A program made the translations under genes and the position numbers. This document shows, one piece after another, positions 40,586 to 49,987 of a DNA stretch of 64,000 nt (position 1 is its first letter; each line of letters begins with the position of its first letter). The DNA comes from Frateuria_A sp051900415 (GTDB lineage: Bacteria > Pseudomonadota > Gammaproteobacteria > Xanthomonadales > Rhodanobacteraceae). Under the pieces are notes generated by a model. That model made no database searches and had not been told where the DNA came from. It saw only the letters and a list, made by a program, of their open reading frames with translations. The DNA is taken from positions 310,001 through 374,000 of the forward strand of contig NZ_JBHZGL010000001.1 in the NCBI RefSeq assembly GCF_051900415.1. The letters are read 5' to 3'.

Positions 40586-43303
40586 ATGGATCAGTTCGAT
40601 GACATCCTGAACCAGGATATCGACCCCACCGAAACCCGCGAGTGGGTCGACTCGCTCAACGCGGTCATCCAGCACGACGGCACCGAGCGCGCGCATTACC
40701 TGCTCGAGCGCATGGTCGATTCCACGCGGCGCTCCGGCGGCTACCTGCCGTTCGATCCGACCACCGAATACGTCAACACCGTCGCCCCCAGCCAGGAGGC
40801 CAAGAGCCCCGGCGACGCCGCGATGGAATGGCGTATCCGTTCGCTGATCCGCTGGAACGCGATGGCCATGGTGGTGCGCGCCAACCGCAAGCCCGGCGAG
40901 CTCGGCGGTCACATTGCCAGCTTTGCTTCCTCCGCCACGCTGTACGACGTCGGCTTCAACCATTTCTGGCGCGCGCCGTCGGCCGAGCACCCCGGCGACC
41001 TGGTGTTCCACCAGGGTCACTCCAGCCCCGGCGTGTACGCCCGTTCGTTCCTGGAAGGCCGCATCGACGAGTCGCAGCTGGACCTGTTCCGCATGGAAGT
41101 GGTCGGCAAGGGCCGCGGCCTGTCGTCCTACCCGCATCCGTGGCTGATGCCCGACTACTGGCAGGTGCCGACCGTGTCGATGGGCCTGGGTCCGATCCAG
41201 GCGATCTACCAGGCGCAGTTCTGGAAGTACCTCGAACACCGCGGCCTGATGCCCAAGACCGACCGCAAGATCTGGTGCTTCATGGGCGACGGCGAGTGCG
41301 ACGAGCCCGAGTCGCTCGGCGCGATTTCGCTGGCCGGCCGCGAGGGCCTGGACAACCTGGTGTTCGTGATCAACTGCAACCTGCAGCGCCTGGATGGCCC
41401 GGTGCGCGGCAACGGCAAGATCATCCAGGAACTGGAAGGCGTCTTCCGTGGCGCCGGCTGGAACGCGATCAAGGTGATTTGGGGTTCCTACTGGGATCCG
41501 CTCCTGGCGCGCGACAACGACGGCGTGCTGCGCAAGCTCATGATGGAAACGCTCGACGGCGAGTACCAGGCCTGCAAGGCCTTCGGTGGCGCCTATACGC
41601 GCGAGCATTTCTTCGGCAAGTACCCGCAGACCCGCGAGATGGTCGCCAACCTGTCCGACGATGACATCTGGCGCCTCAACCGCGGCGGCCACGACCCGCA
41701 CAAGGTCTACGCGGCTTACCACGCGGCGGTGAACACCAAGGGCATGCCGACGGTGATCCTGGCCAAGACCGTCAAGGGCTACGGCATGGGCTTGGGCTCG
41801 GGCGAATCACAGAACCCGACCCACCAGCAGAAGAAGCTCGACACCGATTCGATCCGCGCCTTCCGCGACCGCTTCAACGTGCCGGTGCCGGACGACAAGC
41901 TCGATGAGGTGCCGTACTACCACCCGGGCAAGGATTCGCCGGAAGTCGAATACATGCTCGAGCGCCGCCGCGCGCTGGGTGGATTCCTGCCGCAGCGCCG
42001 CCGCAAGACCGACGTGGCGCTGAAGGCGCCGGAGCTGTCGGCATTCGAACAGATCACCAAGGGCACCGGCGATCGCGAGATCTCCACCACCATGGCGCTG
42101 GTGCGCGGCATGAACCTCTTGTTGCGCGACAAGGCGATCGGTCCGCGCGTGGTGCCGATCGTCGCCGACGAGGCACGCACCTTCGGCATGGAAGGCATGT
42201 TCCGGCAGATCGGCATCTACGCGCCGTTCGGCCAGAAGTACCGGCCGCAGGATGCCGACCAGCTGCTGTACTACCGCGAGGACCAGAAGGGCCAGGTGCT
42301 GCAGGAAGGCATCAGCGAGGCTGGCGGCATGGCCGCCTGGATGGCCGCGGCGTCGAGCTACTCGATCAGCAACCAGCCGATGCTGCCGTTCTTCATCTAC
42401 TACTCGATGTTCGGCTTCCAGCGCATCGGCGACCTGGCCTGGGCCGCCGGCGACATGCGCGCGCGCGGTTTCCTGGTGGGTGGCACGTCCGGCCGCACCA
42501 CGCTCAACGGCGAGGGCCTGCAGCACGAGGATGGCCAGTCGCACCTGATGTCGGGCGTGATCCCGAACGTGAAGTCGTATGACCCGACCTTCTCCTACGA
42601 GGTCGCGGTGATCCTGCAGGACGGCACCCGCCGCATGCTGCAGGAGCAGGAGGACGTGTACTACTACATCACCGTGATGAACGAGAACTACGAGCACCCG
42701 GATCTGCCCAAGGGTTGCGAGGAGGGCGTCATCAAGGGGATGTACCTGTTCCGCGACTCGGGCGTCGGCCAGGGCAACGGCAAGGGCAAGAAGGCCAAGG
42801 CGCCGTGCGTGCAGTTGCTGGGCTCGGGCACCATCCTGCGCGAGGTGATCGCGGCGGCCGAGCTGCTGGAGAAGGACTTCGGTGTCGCCGCCGACATCTG
42901 GTCCTGCCCGAGCTTCACCGAGCTGCGCCGCGATGGTTTCGACGCCGAACGCTGGAACCGCCTGCATCCGGAAGCCGAGCAGCGCCTGCCGTATGTCACG
43001 CAACTGCTGCAGGGGCGCTCCGGCCCGGCGGTCGCGGCGACCGACTACGTGCGCGAGTACGCTGACCAGATCCGCGCCTTCATGCCGGATGGCATGCGCT
43101 ACACCGTACTGGGCACCGACGGTTACGGTCGTTCGGACACGCGCGAGCACCTGCGTGATTTCTTCGAGGTCGACCGCTACTGGATCGCCCACGCGGCGTT
43201 GGCGGCGTTGGCGAAGGACGGCCTGGTCAATGCCAAGGACGTGGCGCGCGCGATCAAGGAATACAAGCTCGACGCGGACAAGCCGAATCCGCTGACGGTC
43301 TGA
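40586..43303 (+). CDS. aceE: Pyruvate dehydrogenase E1 component, homodimeric type
   Basis: A 905-residue AceE (E. coli 887). Features: GGHIASFASSATLYDVGFNHF near residue 110, GDGECDEPES with the ThDP pyrophosphate motif completed by NCNLQRLDGPVRGN, EARTFGMEGMFRQIGIY, and the C-terminal VLGTDGYGRSDTREHLR. It decarboxylates pyruvate and loads the acetyl group on E2 lipoate. The E2 (aceF) and E3 (lpd) genes are not next to it here. The start MDQFDDILNQDIDP fits the family; preceding open frame is non-coding. Confidence 0.97.
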   Translation: MDQFDDILNQDIDPTETREWVDSLNAVIQHDGTERAHYLLERMVDSTRRSGGYLPFDPTTEYVNTVAPSQEAKSPGDAAMEWRIRSLIRWNAMAMVVRANRKPGELGGHIASFASSATLYDVGFNHFWRAPSAEHPGDLVFHQGHSSPGVYARSFLEGRIDESQLDLFRMEVVGKGRGLSSYPHPWLMPDYWQVPTVSMGLGPIQAIYQAQFWKYLEHRGLMPKTDRKIWCFMGDGECDEPESLGAISLAGREGLDNLVFVINCNLQRLDGPVRGNGKIIQELEGVFRGAGWNAIKVIWGSYWDPLLARDNDGVLRKLMMETLDGEYQACKAFGGAYTREHFFGKYPQTREMVANLSDDDIWRLNRGGHDPHKVYAAYHAAVNTKGMPTVILAKTVKGYGMGLGSGESQNPTHQQKKLDTDSIRAFRDRFNVPVPDDKLDEVPYYHPGKDSPEVEYMLERRRALGGFLPQRRRKTDVALKAPELSAFEQITKGTGDREISTTMALVRGMNLLLRDKAIGPRVVPIVADEARTFGMEGMFRQIGIYAPFGQKYRPQDADQLLYYREDQKGQVLQEGISEAGGMAAWMAAASSYSISNQPMLPFFIYYSMFGFQRIGDLAWAAGDMRARGFLVGGTSGRTTLNGEGLQHEDGQSHLMSGVIPNVKSYDPTFSYEVAVILQDGTRRMLQEQEDVYYYITVMNENYEHPDLPKGCEEGVIKGMYLFRDSGVGQGNGKGKKAKAPCVQLLGSGTILREVIAAAELLEKDFGVAADIWSCPSFTELRRDGFDAERWNRLHPEAEQRLPYVTQLLQGRSGPAVAATDYVREYADQIRAFMPDGMRYTVLGTDGYGRSDTREHLRDFFEVDRYWIAHAALAALAKDGLVNAKDVARAIKEYKLDADKPNPLTV

Positions 43304-43329
43304 CCGCCTCAAGCTGCTCTTTTTCGAGA

Positions 43330-44830
43330 GGGGGCGGGCTCGCCCTCTCCCGCCGGGGAGAGGGTTGGGTGAAGGCCGGGCTCGCGGGCGTGGCCTTTCC
43401 GCGACTTGGCTCGCCTGCGGCGGGCTTCCGAGCGCCTGTCGGCGCTCGGGTCACTTTTCTTACTGGCCCTTAGAAAGTAACCAAAGAATTGGCCTGCCTA
43501 GCCTGGTGAGGGATAAGAGCTGGGCGCGCCTCGCCTCGCCTTGCTTGGTGGGTCGCTTGCTTTTAGAGGAGTTGCCGCCGCTTTACCGCAGGCGCTCGGG
43601 AGCTGAGGCAGGAGGAGCTCGCGCGTGTGCACGTTCGCCGCGCGTTGCGCCCTCTCCCCTCCGGGAAGAGGGCTGGGGTGAGGGGCCGGGGCTCGCGGGG
43701 ATGTTTCGTCCGGACGGTGCCTTGGTTGTCGCCCTTGCGCGGCCTCCCTGCGACTTGGCTCGCCTGCCGCGGGCTTTCGATCGCCTGCCGGCGCTCGAGT
43801 CACTTTTCTTTGCTGGCCCAAAGAAAAGTAACCAAAAGAAATGGCCTGCTAAGCCCGGTGAGAGATAAGAGCTAGGTGCCGCCTCGCTTTGTTTGGTCAG
43901 TCACCTGCTCTTAGAGGAGCTGCCGCCGCTTTACCGCGGGCGCTCGGGAGTTGGGGCAAGGGAGGGCTTGCGGCGACATGGGGCTGCTACCGATGGCGAC
44001 TTCAGAGCGGCCGGTGGCTCTGGCTCAACGGCATGACCTCTTGGCTCGAAGGCACGCTGTTGATTTCGCTTCGTGATTGCCAGCCCTACGGGCAACCAAC
44101 GCCGAATGTCCGCTTCGCGAGCGAGAAAGCCAACGAGCCGATACCAACCAACCCGCTGGATTGCCTCCCTGGCCTCAGCTCCCGAGCGCCCGCGGTAAAG
44201 CGGCGGCAGCTCCTCTAAGAGCAGGTGACTGACCAAGCAAAGCGCATAGGCACCTAGCTTTTTAGCCACCCCGTGCTTAGCAGGCCATTTCTTTGGTTAC
44301 TTTCTTTGGGCCAGCAAAGAAAGTGACCCGAGCGCCGTCAGGCGATCGGAAGCCCGCGGCAGGCGAGCCCAGTCGCGGGGAGGCCGCGCAAGGGCGGCAA
44401 CCAAAAGCACCCTCCGGACGAAACATCCCCGCGAGCCCCGGCCCCTCACCCCAACTCTCTCCCCGGGGGGGAGAGGGAGCAGAGTGCGGCGGACGTGCAC
44501 AACCGCGCGCTCTTCCTGCCTCAGCTTCCGAGCGCCCGCGGTATAGCGGCGGCAGCTCCTCTAAGAGCAGGTGACTGACCCAGCAAGGCGAAGTGACACC
44601 TAGCTTTTAGCCACCCCGTGTTTAGCAGGCCATTTCTTTGGATAGTTTCTTTGGGCCAGCAAAGAAAGTGCCCCGAGCGCCGTCAGGCGATCGGAAGCCC
44701 GCGGCAGGCGAGCCAAGTCGCGGAGAAGCCACGCAAGGGCGACAACCAAAGCACCCTCCGAACGAAACATCCCCGCGAGCCCCGGCCCCTCACCCCAACC
44801 CTCTACCCCGGAGGGGAGAGGGAGCAGCCG
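43330..44830. repeat. Four-copy palindromic repeat cluster in a 1.65-kb gene-free region
   Basis: The stretch 43304-44950 has no convincing gene. It holds a unit of roughly 320 bp: a CCCTCTCC/GGAGAGGG palindrome, GGGGATGTTTCGTCCGGACG, a CTTGGCTCGCCTGCCG segment, the hairpin ACTTTTCTTTG-CTGGC-CCAAAGAAAAGT and TAGAGGAGCTGCCGCCGCTT. Two copies point right (about 43330-43645, decayed, and 43646-43975) and two point left (about 44155-44500 and 44505-44830), around a core of about 180 bp. The hairpin lies near 43451, 43802, 44298 and 44645. The result is a large interrupted palindrome after aceE. Confidence 0.85.
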
Positions 44831-44950
44831 GCGCGCGAACGGAAGCCTGCCGCAGGCGGACCAGTCGCGAGAAGACATGCAATGCGGATAAGCAGCGCTT
44901 CGCGAGCGCACGAAAAGCTCGCCACGCGAAGGCGTACGTGTGCCCCCAGC

Positions 44951-46552
44951 CTACTCTGACAACACCTGCTGGATCGTCTCCAGTCCATGCCCGCGCGTCT
45001 CGATCCCGCGCCGCACCAGCAGCCACGCCGCCAGCCCCATCGGCAGCGCAATCAGCAGCGCCGATAGCATGAAATGCTCGAACAACCCGAACACACCCAG
45101 CAGCGCCCCCAAAATGCCGCCCAGCTTGGAGCCCCCGGCGATCAGGCCAGAGCCGGTGCTGCGCAGGTGCACCGGGTAGATTTCCGCCGCGTAGGGAATC
45201 AGCGTGGCAATCACGCCGCTGATGCTCAGCAGCAGCGCCACCGTGGCGGCCGTGGTCAGCGCGTTCGAACGCAAGCCCATCGCCCCGATCGCGAAGAACA
45301 GCAACAGCGACGCCGCCGTCAGCCCGATGAAAAGCACCAGCGTGCGGATGCTGCTCCAGCGCTGGTAGCAGGCAACCACGACGGCGATCCCCGGCAATGC
45401 GAGCACCGCCGAGCGCGCCAGCAACGCGGCACTCGCCTGCGCATCGATGCCGAGCTTCACCAGGTTCGCCGGCAGCCACAGCAGGAAGCCGAAATTGGCC
45501 AACCCCCAGGCCACCGCGCAGACCATCAGCCCCCAGGTGATGGCCGCATGACGCCCGCGCAGCAGCTGGCGCATGCCGACCCGCTCGGCCCCGTGCACTT
45601 GGATCCCCGCCGGCGGCGGAGCGACCTCGCGCACCGGCGGCTGGTTGCCGGAGAACTTCAGCAACACGTCGCGCGCCTGCGCCTCCAGTCCGGCCAGCGC
45701 GAGGAAACGCGGTGACTCGGGGATGTAGCGGTTGAGCAGCACGATCAGCGCGCCGGTGGGCAGGTTGAGCAGCCACAACGCACGCCAGCTGTAGGCGGGC
45801 TCGAACAGCGTCGCCGCGCCCGACGCCAGCAGGTAACCGGCCGAGGTGCCCACGCCGCCGAGCGCCACCAGCAACCAGCCGCGGTGCGCGGTGGGAATGG
45901 TTTCGGCCATCAGCGTGAAGGTGATCGGCAGCATGCCGCCCGCAGCGGCGCCCATCATGAAACACATCACCAGGTTCCAGCCGAACGAAGGCATCGCGCC
46001 GCAGATCGAGGTGCCCATGAACATCAGCGCCGAAAGCAGGATCGTGGCGCGCCGGCCGAACAGGTCGCCGAGGCGTCCCCAGACGACCGAGCCGACCGTG
46101 GTGCCGATCAGCGCCGACAACGCCAGCAGGCCGCCGGTGGCCCCGCTGATGCCGTACTCGGCCGAGAGGCCCGGCATCACGAAGCCGATCGTCGCCGGCT
46201 TCATCACGTCCACCGCAAGCGCCAGCGTCAGTACGCCCACCAGTTTCCAGTGCTCGCGGTTGAGCGGCACGTGGTCGGCCACGTGGAAGGGCAGCGGGCT
46301 GGCGTCGGCGTGCAGCGTGCGGCGCATCTGCGCCAGCCGCGGCATCAGGCCGTAGCCCGACAGCAGCACACCCAGCGGCACCAGTGCCATGCCGGTGAGC
46401 ATCAGGTTGTCCATCGGCATGCCGGCGAGGCGGTAGTGCATCGGCGCGGCCATCGCCAGCATCGGCAGGTGCGCCAGCACGCCGGCAATCACGCACAGGC
46501 AGCCGGCCCAGAAGGCGATCGGATGGTGAAAGGTGATGCTCTTGGGGGGCAT
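44951..46552 (-). CDS. MFS transporter with two extra N-terminal helices
   Basis: A 533-residue transporter. Two hydrophobic helices come first (AFWAGCLCVIAGVLAHLPML; MLTGMALVPLGVLLSGYGLM). A 12-helix MFS unit follows, with the loop 2-3 motif GRLGDLFGRRATI, a PESPRFLALAG segment typical of the sugar-porter-like group, and IYPVHLRSTGSGLIAG in the second half. The substrate is unknown. It starts 65 bp after thiD on the same strand, so it could be read as the last gene of the TPP-riboswitch-controlled thiamin operon; that would suggest a thiamin-related cargo, but this is only positional. Confidence 0.85.
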   Translation of the reverse strand: MPPKSITFHHPIAFWAGCLCVIAGVLAHLPMLAMAAPMHYRLAGMPMDNLMLTGMALVPLGVLLSGYGLMPRLAQMRRTLHADASPLPFHVADHVPLNREHWKLVGVLTLALAVDVMKPATIGFVMPGLSAEYGISGATGGLLALSALIGTTVGSVVWGRLGDLFGRRATILLSALMFMGTSICGAMPSFGWNLVMCFMMGAAAGGMLPITFTLMAETIPTAHRGWLLVALGGVGTSAGYLLASGAATLFEPAYSWRALWLLNLPTGALIVLLNRYIPESPRFLALAGLEAQARDVLLKFSGNQPPVREVAPPPAGIQVHGAERVGMRQLLRGRHAAITWGLMVCAVAWGLANFGFLLWLPANLVKLGIDAQASAALLARSAVLALPGIAVVVACYQRWSSIRTLVLFIGLTAASLLLFFAIGAMGLRSNALTTAATVALLLSISGVIATLIPYAAEIYPVHLRSTGSGLIAGGSKLGGILGALLGVFGLFEHFMLSALLIALPMGLAAWLLVRRGIETRGHGLETIQQVLSE

Positions 46553-46617
46553 GCAGGGGCGGTCGGGCGGGTGACGGCCAAGCTTACCCGTGGCGCGTGG
46601 TGTTGGCCCGTACCGTC

Positions 46618-47439
46618 TCAGCCCGCTTCACTGCCAACCGCCCGTGGCGCCCACTGCACGGCGTGCTGCAACGGTCCGCGGGTTTGTCCCGCCGACAGCT
46701 CCCCACTGGCGCCAAGCGCCTGCCTCAGGTAGCGCCTGGCCGCCCCCACCGCCGCGGGCACCGGATGCGTGGGAAGCAGCGCGGCGATGGCGGAGGCCAA
46801 CGTGCAGCCGGTGCCGCGGTCACCGCGCACGGTGAGCCGCGGTGCATCGAACACATGCAGGCCATCGATGCCAGACAACACGTCGGGACTGCGCGGACCG
46901 GGAAGATGACCGCCCTTGAGCAGCACCCATGCCGGCCCGTGCGCGTGCAGCCGGGCAGCGCTGGCGCGCATCGTGTCCAGGTCGATGGCGGGCGCCTCGC
47001 CGAGCAACGTGGCGGCCTCGGCGAGGTTGGGCGTGAGCACGCTGGCCAGCGGTAGCAACTCATCGCGCAGTACGGCGAGGGCGTCGTCCGCGAGCAGCGG
47101 CGTGCCCACGCTGGCGGCAAGCACCGGGTCGAGCACGACGCGCGGCGCGCGGTGATGCCGCAGGCGTGCCGCGACCGCGCGTGCGATCGGCGCGGTGGCG
47201 AGCATGCCGATCTTCACCGCGTCCACGCGCGCGTCCTCGAACACGGCATCGAGCTGGGAGGCGACCAGCGCCGGCGCGACCGGCTGCACGCGGTGCACGG
47301 CCTGGCCGTTCTGCGCGATGACGGCGGTGACCACGGCCATGCCATAGACACCCAGCGCGGCGAAGGTCTTGAGGTCGGCGCACAGGCCGGCTGCGCCGCT
47401 CGGGTCGGTGCCGCCGATGGCCAGTACGTTTGCGCTCAC
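46618..47439 (-). CDS. thiD: Hydroxymethylpyrimidine (phosphate) kinase
   Basis: A 273-residue ThiD: VLAIGGTDPSGAAGLCADLKTF at the start, VKIGMLATAPIARAVA, LDPVLAASVGTPLL, VLLKGGHLPG and the anion-hole motif RGDRGTGCTLASAIAA. It phosphorylates HMP and HMP-P for thiamin synthesis. The GTG start overlaps the thiF stop by 4 bp (GTGA). A C-terminal stretch of about 30 residues beyond the kinase core (TRGPLQHAVQWAPRAVGSEAG) is present. Confidence 0.95.
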   Translation of the reverse strand: MSANVLAIGGTDPSGAAGLCADLKTFAALGVYGMAVVTAVIAQNGQAVHRVQPVAPALVASQLDAVFEDARVDAVKIGMLATAPIARAVAARLRHHRAPRVVLDPVLAASVGTPLLADDALAVLRDELLPLASVLTPNLAEAATLLGEAPAIDLDTMRASAARLHAHGPAWVLLKGGHLPGPRSPDVLSGIDGLHVFDAPRLTVRGDRGTGCTLASAIAALLPTHPVPAAVGAARRYLRQALGASGELSAGQTRGPLQHAVQWAPRAVGSEAG

Positions 47440-48419
47440 GCGGGCCAGCCCGGTTCGCCGAAGGCGAGCAATGCCAGCGTGTCGTGACCATGGTGCGACA
47501 GCAGCGCCGCCGCGCGCGCCGCACGCAGGCCAGTGCGGCAACCGAGCACGATGCGCCGTCCGTGCGGCAACGTCGGCACGCGGGCGGGGAGCTCGTCCAT
47601 CGTCAGGCGCAAGGCTTGCGGCAGTGCAGAGACGGGCACTTCGCTGCCGCGCAGGTCGAGCACCAGATCGGTGTCGAGCACCTGGGAAACCGCAATGAAC
47701 GGCACCGCCCGCGAGGGCTCGGCCGCGCCCTCGAAGCCACACCCGCCAAAGCGCAGGCGCCGCGCATCCCAGCTGAACAACCGGCCCGACGGCGAAGGCG
47801 AAAGGTCGAGCAGCAAGGCCAGCGCGAACTGCGCCTGCAAGGCGCCCAGCAGCGCGACCACCGGCCCCAGCACGCCGGCGCTGTCGCAGTCGCCGCCGTG
47901 CGTGGGCAGCTGCGGAAATACCGCGCGATAGCTCGGCGCGCCGCCGCAGAACACGCCCACGTAGCCGCCCAGGCCCAGCGCCGAGGCGCTCACCAGCGGC
48001 CGGCCGAGGCGCAGGCAGGCGTCGCTCAGGGTGTAGGTGACGGCGACGGTATCGGCCGCGTCGAGTACCACGTCGGCGGCGGCCACCCGTTCCCCCGCGT
48101 TGGCCGGCGTGAGTGCTTCGAGGCGCGCGCGCAGGCGCGTTTCGGGGTTGAGCTCGCCCAGCGCCAGGCAGGCCGCGCGGGCCTTCGGCCGACCGAGGTC
48201 GCTCATGCGATAGAGCGGCTGGCGATGCAGGTTGTGCAGCTCCACCGTGTCCGGGTCCATCACCGTGACGCGGCCCACGCCGGCGCCCACCAGCCAGGGC
48301 AACAGCGCGCACCCGAGTCCGCCGGCGCCGACCACCAGCACGTGCGCGCCGGCCAGCCGCGCCTGGCCCTGCTCGCCGACCTGCGGCAGGCGCATCTGGG
48401 TGCGGTAGCGCGCGTTCAT
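47436..48419 (-). CDS. thiF: ThiF-type adenylyltransferase fused to a rhodanese domain
   Basis: A 327-residue E1-like enzyme. GAGGLG (residues 31-36) binds ATP, MDPDTVELHNLHRQPLY is the family signature, and the active-site cysteine lies in GGDCDSAGVLGP (Cys178). A rhodanese domain (about 240-327) ends with CRTGLRAARAA (Cys294). It would adenylate the ThiS C-terminus and, through the rhodanese part, help load sulfur. The CxxC pairs that bind zinc in most ThiF/MoeB proteins are missing (APSYRAVF replaces the first). Genes on both sides overlap by 4 bp. Confidence 0.92.
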   Translation of the reverse strand: MNARYRTQMRLPQVGEQGQARLAGAHVLVVGAGGLGCALLPWLVGAGVGRVTVMDPDTVELHNLHRQPLYRMSDLGRPKARAACLALGELNPETRLRARLEALTPANAGERVAAADVVLDAADTVAVTYTLSDACLRLGRPLVSASALGLGGYVGVFCGGAPSYRAVFPQLPTHGGDCDSAGVLGPVVALLGALQAQFALALLLDLSPSPSGRLFSWDARRLRFGGCGFEGAAEPSRAVPFIAVSQVLDTDLVLDLRGSEVPVSALPQALRLTMDELPARVPTLPHGRRIVLGCRTGLRAARAAALLSHHGHDTLALLAFGEPGWPA

Positions 48420-49024
48420 GCCGGGCTCCCGAGTGCGTCGAGCCAGGCCTGCGCGCGGCCGGGTGGATCGGCGTGGCGGACCACGTCGCCGACCATCGCC
48501 ACGACGTCCGCGCCGGCGGCGAGGCAGGCGGGCGCGCGTTCGAGCGTGATGCCGCCGATCGCCACCAGCGGCAGCGCGCCGACGGCGCGCTTCCATTCGC
48601 CGATCCGCGCCACGCCTTGCGGCGCCCACGGCATCGCCTTGAGCGCGGTCGGCCAGATCGGTCCGAGCGCGACGTAGTCCGGCCGTACGGCCAGCGCGCG
48701 CGCCAGCTCGTGGTGATCGTGCGTGCTCAGGCCCAGGCGCAGGCCGTGGCGGCGCAGCGCGGGAAGGTCGGTCTCATCGAGGTCCTGCTGGCCCAGGTGC
48801 ACGAAGTCGGCGCCGTGTTCAATCGCCCGTTCCCAATGATCGTTGACCACCAGTAGCGCACCGTGTCGCCGGCAGGCAGCGAGCGCGTCGGCGATCTCCC
48901 GCCGCAGCCGGGCGTCGTCGGCCTGTTTGATGCGCAACTGGATGAGCCGCGCACCGGCGCCGATCAGCGCGCGCACCAGCACGGCGCTGTCCACCACCGG
49001 ATAGAACCGCGGCAGCCGGCTCAT
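48416..49024 (-). CDS. thiE: Thiamin phosphate synthase
   Basis: A 202-residue TIM-barrel: FYPVVDS, LIQLRIKQADD, LLVVNDHWERAIEHGADFVHLGQQDL, GLSTHDHHEL, YVALGPIWPT and VAIGGITLERAPACLAAGADVVAMVG. It joins HMP-PP and the thiazole phosphate carboxylate to give thiamin phosphate. The common LRDK is LRIK here. The start overlaps the thiG stop, and the stop overlaps the thiF start (ATGA both sides). Confidence 0.95.
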   Translation of the reverse strand: MSRLPRFYPVVDSAVLVRALIGAGARLIQLRIKQADDARLRREIADALAACRRHGALLVVNDHWERAIEHGADFVHLGQQDLDETDLPALRRHGLRLGLSTHDHHELARALAVRPDYVALGPIWPTALKAMPWAPQGVARIGEWKRAVGALPLVAIGGITLERAPACLAAGADVVAMVGDVVRHADPPGRAQAWLDALGSPA

Positions 49025-49791
49025 GCCAGCACCGCCTGGCCGAACACCGGCGTGGAAGGCACGGCCATGTCGCGCGGTGCGACCGGATCGGCGAGGTAAG
49101 CCGTGCGTCCGGCCGCCACCGCCTGCGCGAACGCGCAGGCCATCGCTTCCGGATCGCCGGCCTGCGCCACCGCCGTGTTGAGCAGCACCGCGTCGTAACC
49201 CAGCTCCATGGCCGCCGCCGCGTGCGAGGGCAGGCCGAGGCCGGCGTCGACGATCAGCGGTACGTCCGGAAAGCGCGCGCGCAACGCACGCAGGCCGGGC
49301 GTGTGCGACAGGCCGCGGGCGCTGCCGATCGGTGCGGCCCAGGGCATCAGCACGCGGCAACCGGCCTGAAGCAACCGCGCGGCCACACCGAGGTCGTCGG
49401 TGGTGTAGGGGAACACCTCGAAGCCTTCGGCCACGAGCAGGCGCGCGGCTTCCACCAGACCGACCACGTCGGGACACAGCGTGTCGTCGTCGGCGATCAC
49501 TTCGAGCTTGATCCACCGCGTGCCGAACAGCTCGCGCGCCATCTGTGCGGTGGTCACCGCCTCGCGCACGCCGTGGCAGCCGGCAGTGTTGGGCAGCACC
49601 TGCGTGCCGAGCGCGCGTACCTGCTGCCAGAACGCCTCGCCGCCGGCCGCGGTGCGGCGCAGCGATACGGTGAGGATCTGCGCCCGCGCCGCACGCACCG
49701 CGGCGGCCAGCCGCTCCGGCGAGGGATAGTTCGCGGTGCCCAGCAGGAGCCGCGAGTGGAACGGGCGGCCGTAGAGTTCTAACAGGTCCAT
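49021..49791 (-). CDS. thiG: Thiazole synthase
   Basis: A 256-residue ThiG. The Schiff-base lysine is in RWIKLEVIADDDTLCPD (Lys95); other marks are LGTANYPSPERLAAAV, LPNTAGCHGVREAV, VLMPWAAPIGSARGL and VDAGLGLPSHAAAAMELGYDAVLLNTAVA. It builds the thiazole phosphate from DXP, dehydroglycine (from ThiO) and ThiS-thiocarboxylate. It starts 1 bp after the thiS stop and overlaps thiE. Confidence 0.96.
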   Translation of the reverse strand: MDLLELYGRPFHSRLLLGTANYPSPERLAAAVRAARAQILTVSLRRTAAGGEAFWQQVRALGTQVLPNTAGCHGVREAVTTAQMARELFGTRWIKLEVIADDDTLCPDVVGLVEAARLLVAEGFEVFPYTTDDLGVAARLLQAGCRVLMPWAAPIGSARGLSHTPGLRALRARFPDVPLIVDAGLGLPSHAAAAMELGYDAVLLNTAVAQAGDPEAMACAFAQAVAAGRTAYLADPVAPRDMAVPSTPVFGQAVLA

Positions 49792-49792
49792 G

Positions 49793-49987
49793 TCAGCCTC
49801 CTTGCATGGGTGCGAGCACTTCGACGCGATCGCCCTCGGCGAGCGGCGTCGTCGCGCGTGCCGTGGCGGGAACGAAGCGGCCGTTGAGCGCGGTGGCGAC
49901 GGGCGTGCCAGCCAGCCCCAGTTGCTCGATCAGCGCGGCCAGGTCAGGCGCCGGCGCATGCGCCTCGCCATTGACGGTGAGGTTCAT
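49793..49987 (-). CDS. thiS: Sulfur carrier protein ThiS
   Basis: A 64-residue ubiquitin-fold protein beginning MNLTVNGEAH and ending VLAPMQGG. The terminal Gly-Gly is the site where ThiF adenylates the protein and sulfur is added as thiocarboxylate. Its ATG overlaps the thiO stop by 4 bp. Size and position between thiO and thiG are as expected. Confidence 0.94.
   Translation of the reverse strand: MNLTVNGEAHAPAPDLAALIEQLGLAGTPVATALNGRFVPATARATTPLAEGDRVEVLAPMQGG

Noticed and set aside
34120..41722. Very long open frames on the minus strand opposite rsgA, DUF1704, maeB and aceE (over 1200 codons each)
   Set aside because: Antisense frames without stops are common in such GC-rich DNA. Their composition (Arg, Ala, His, Gln, Val rich) is artificial, while the plus-strand frames encode known proteins.
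43889..44269. Possible short proteins in the core of the four-repeat cluster
   Set aside because: The frames run through repeat sequence on both sides, lack ribosome sites and match no family I recognise.
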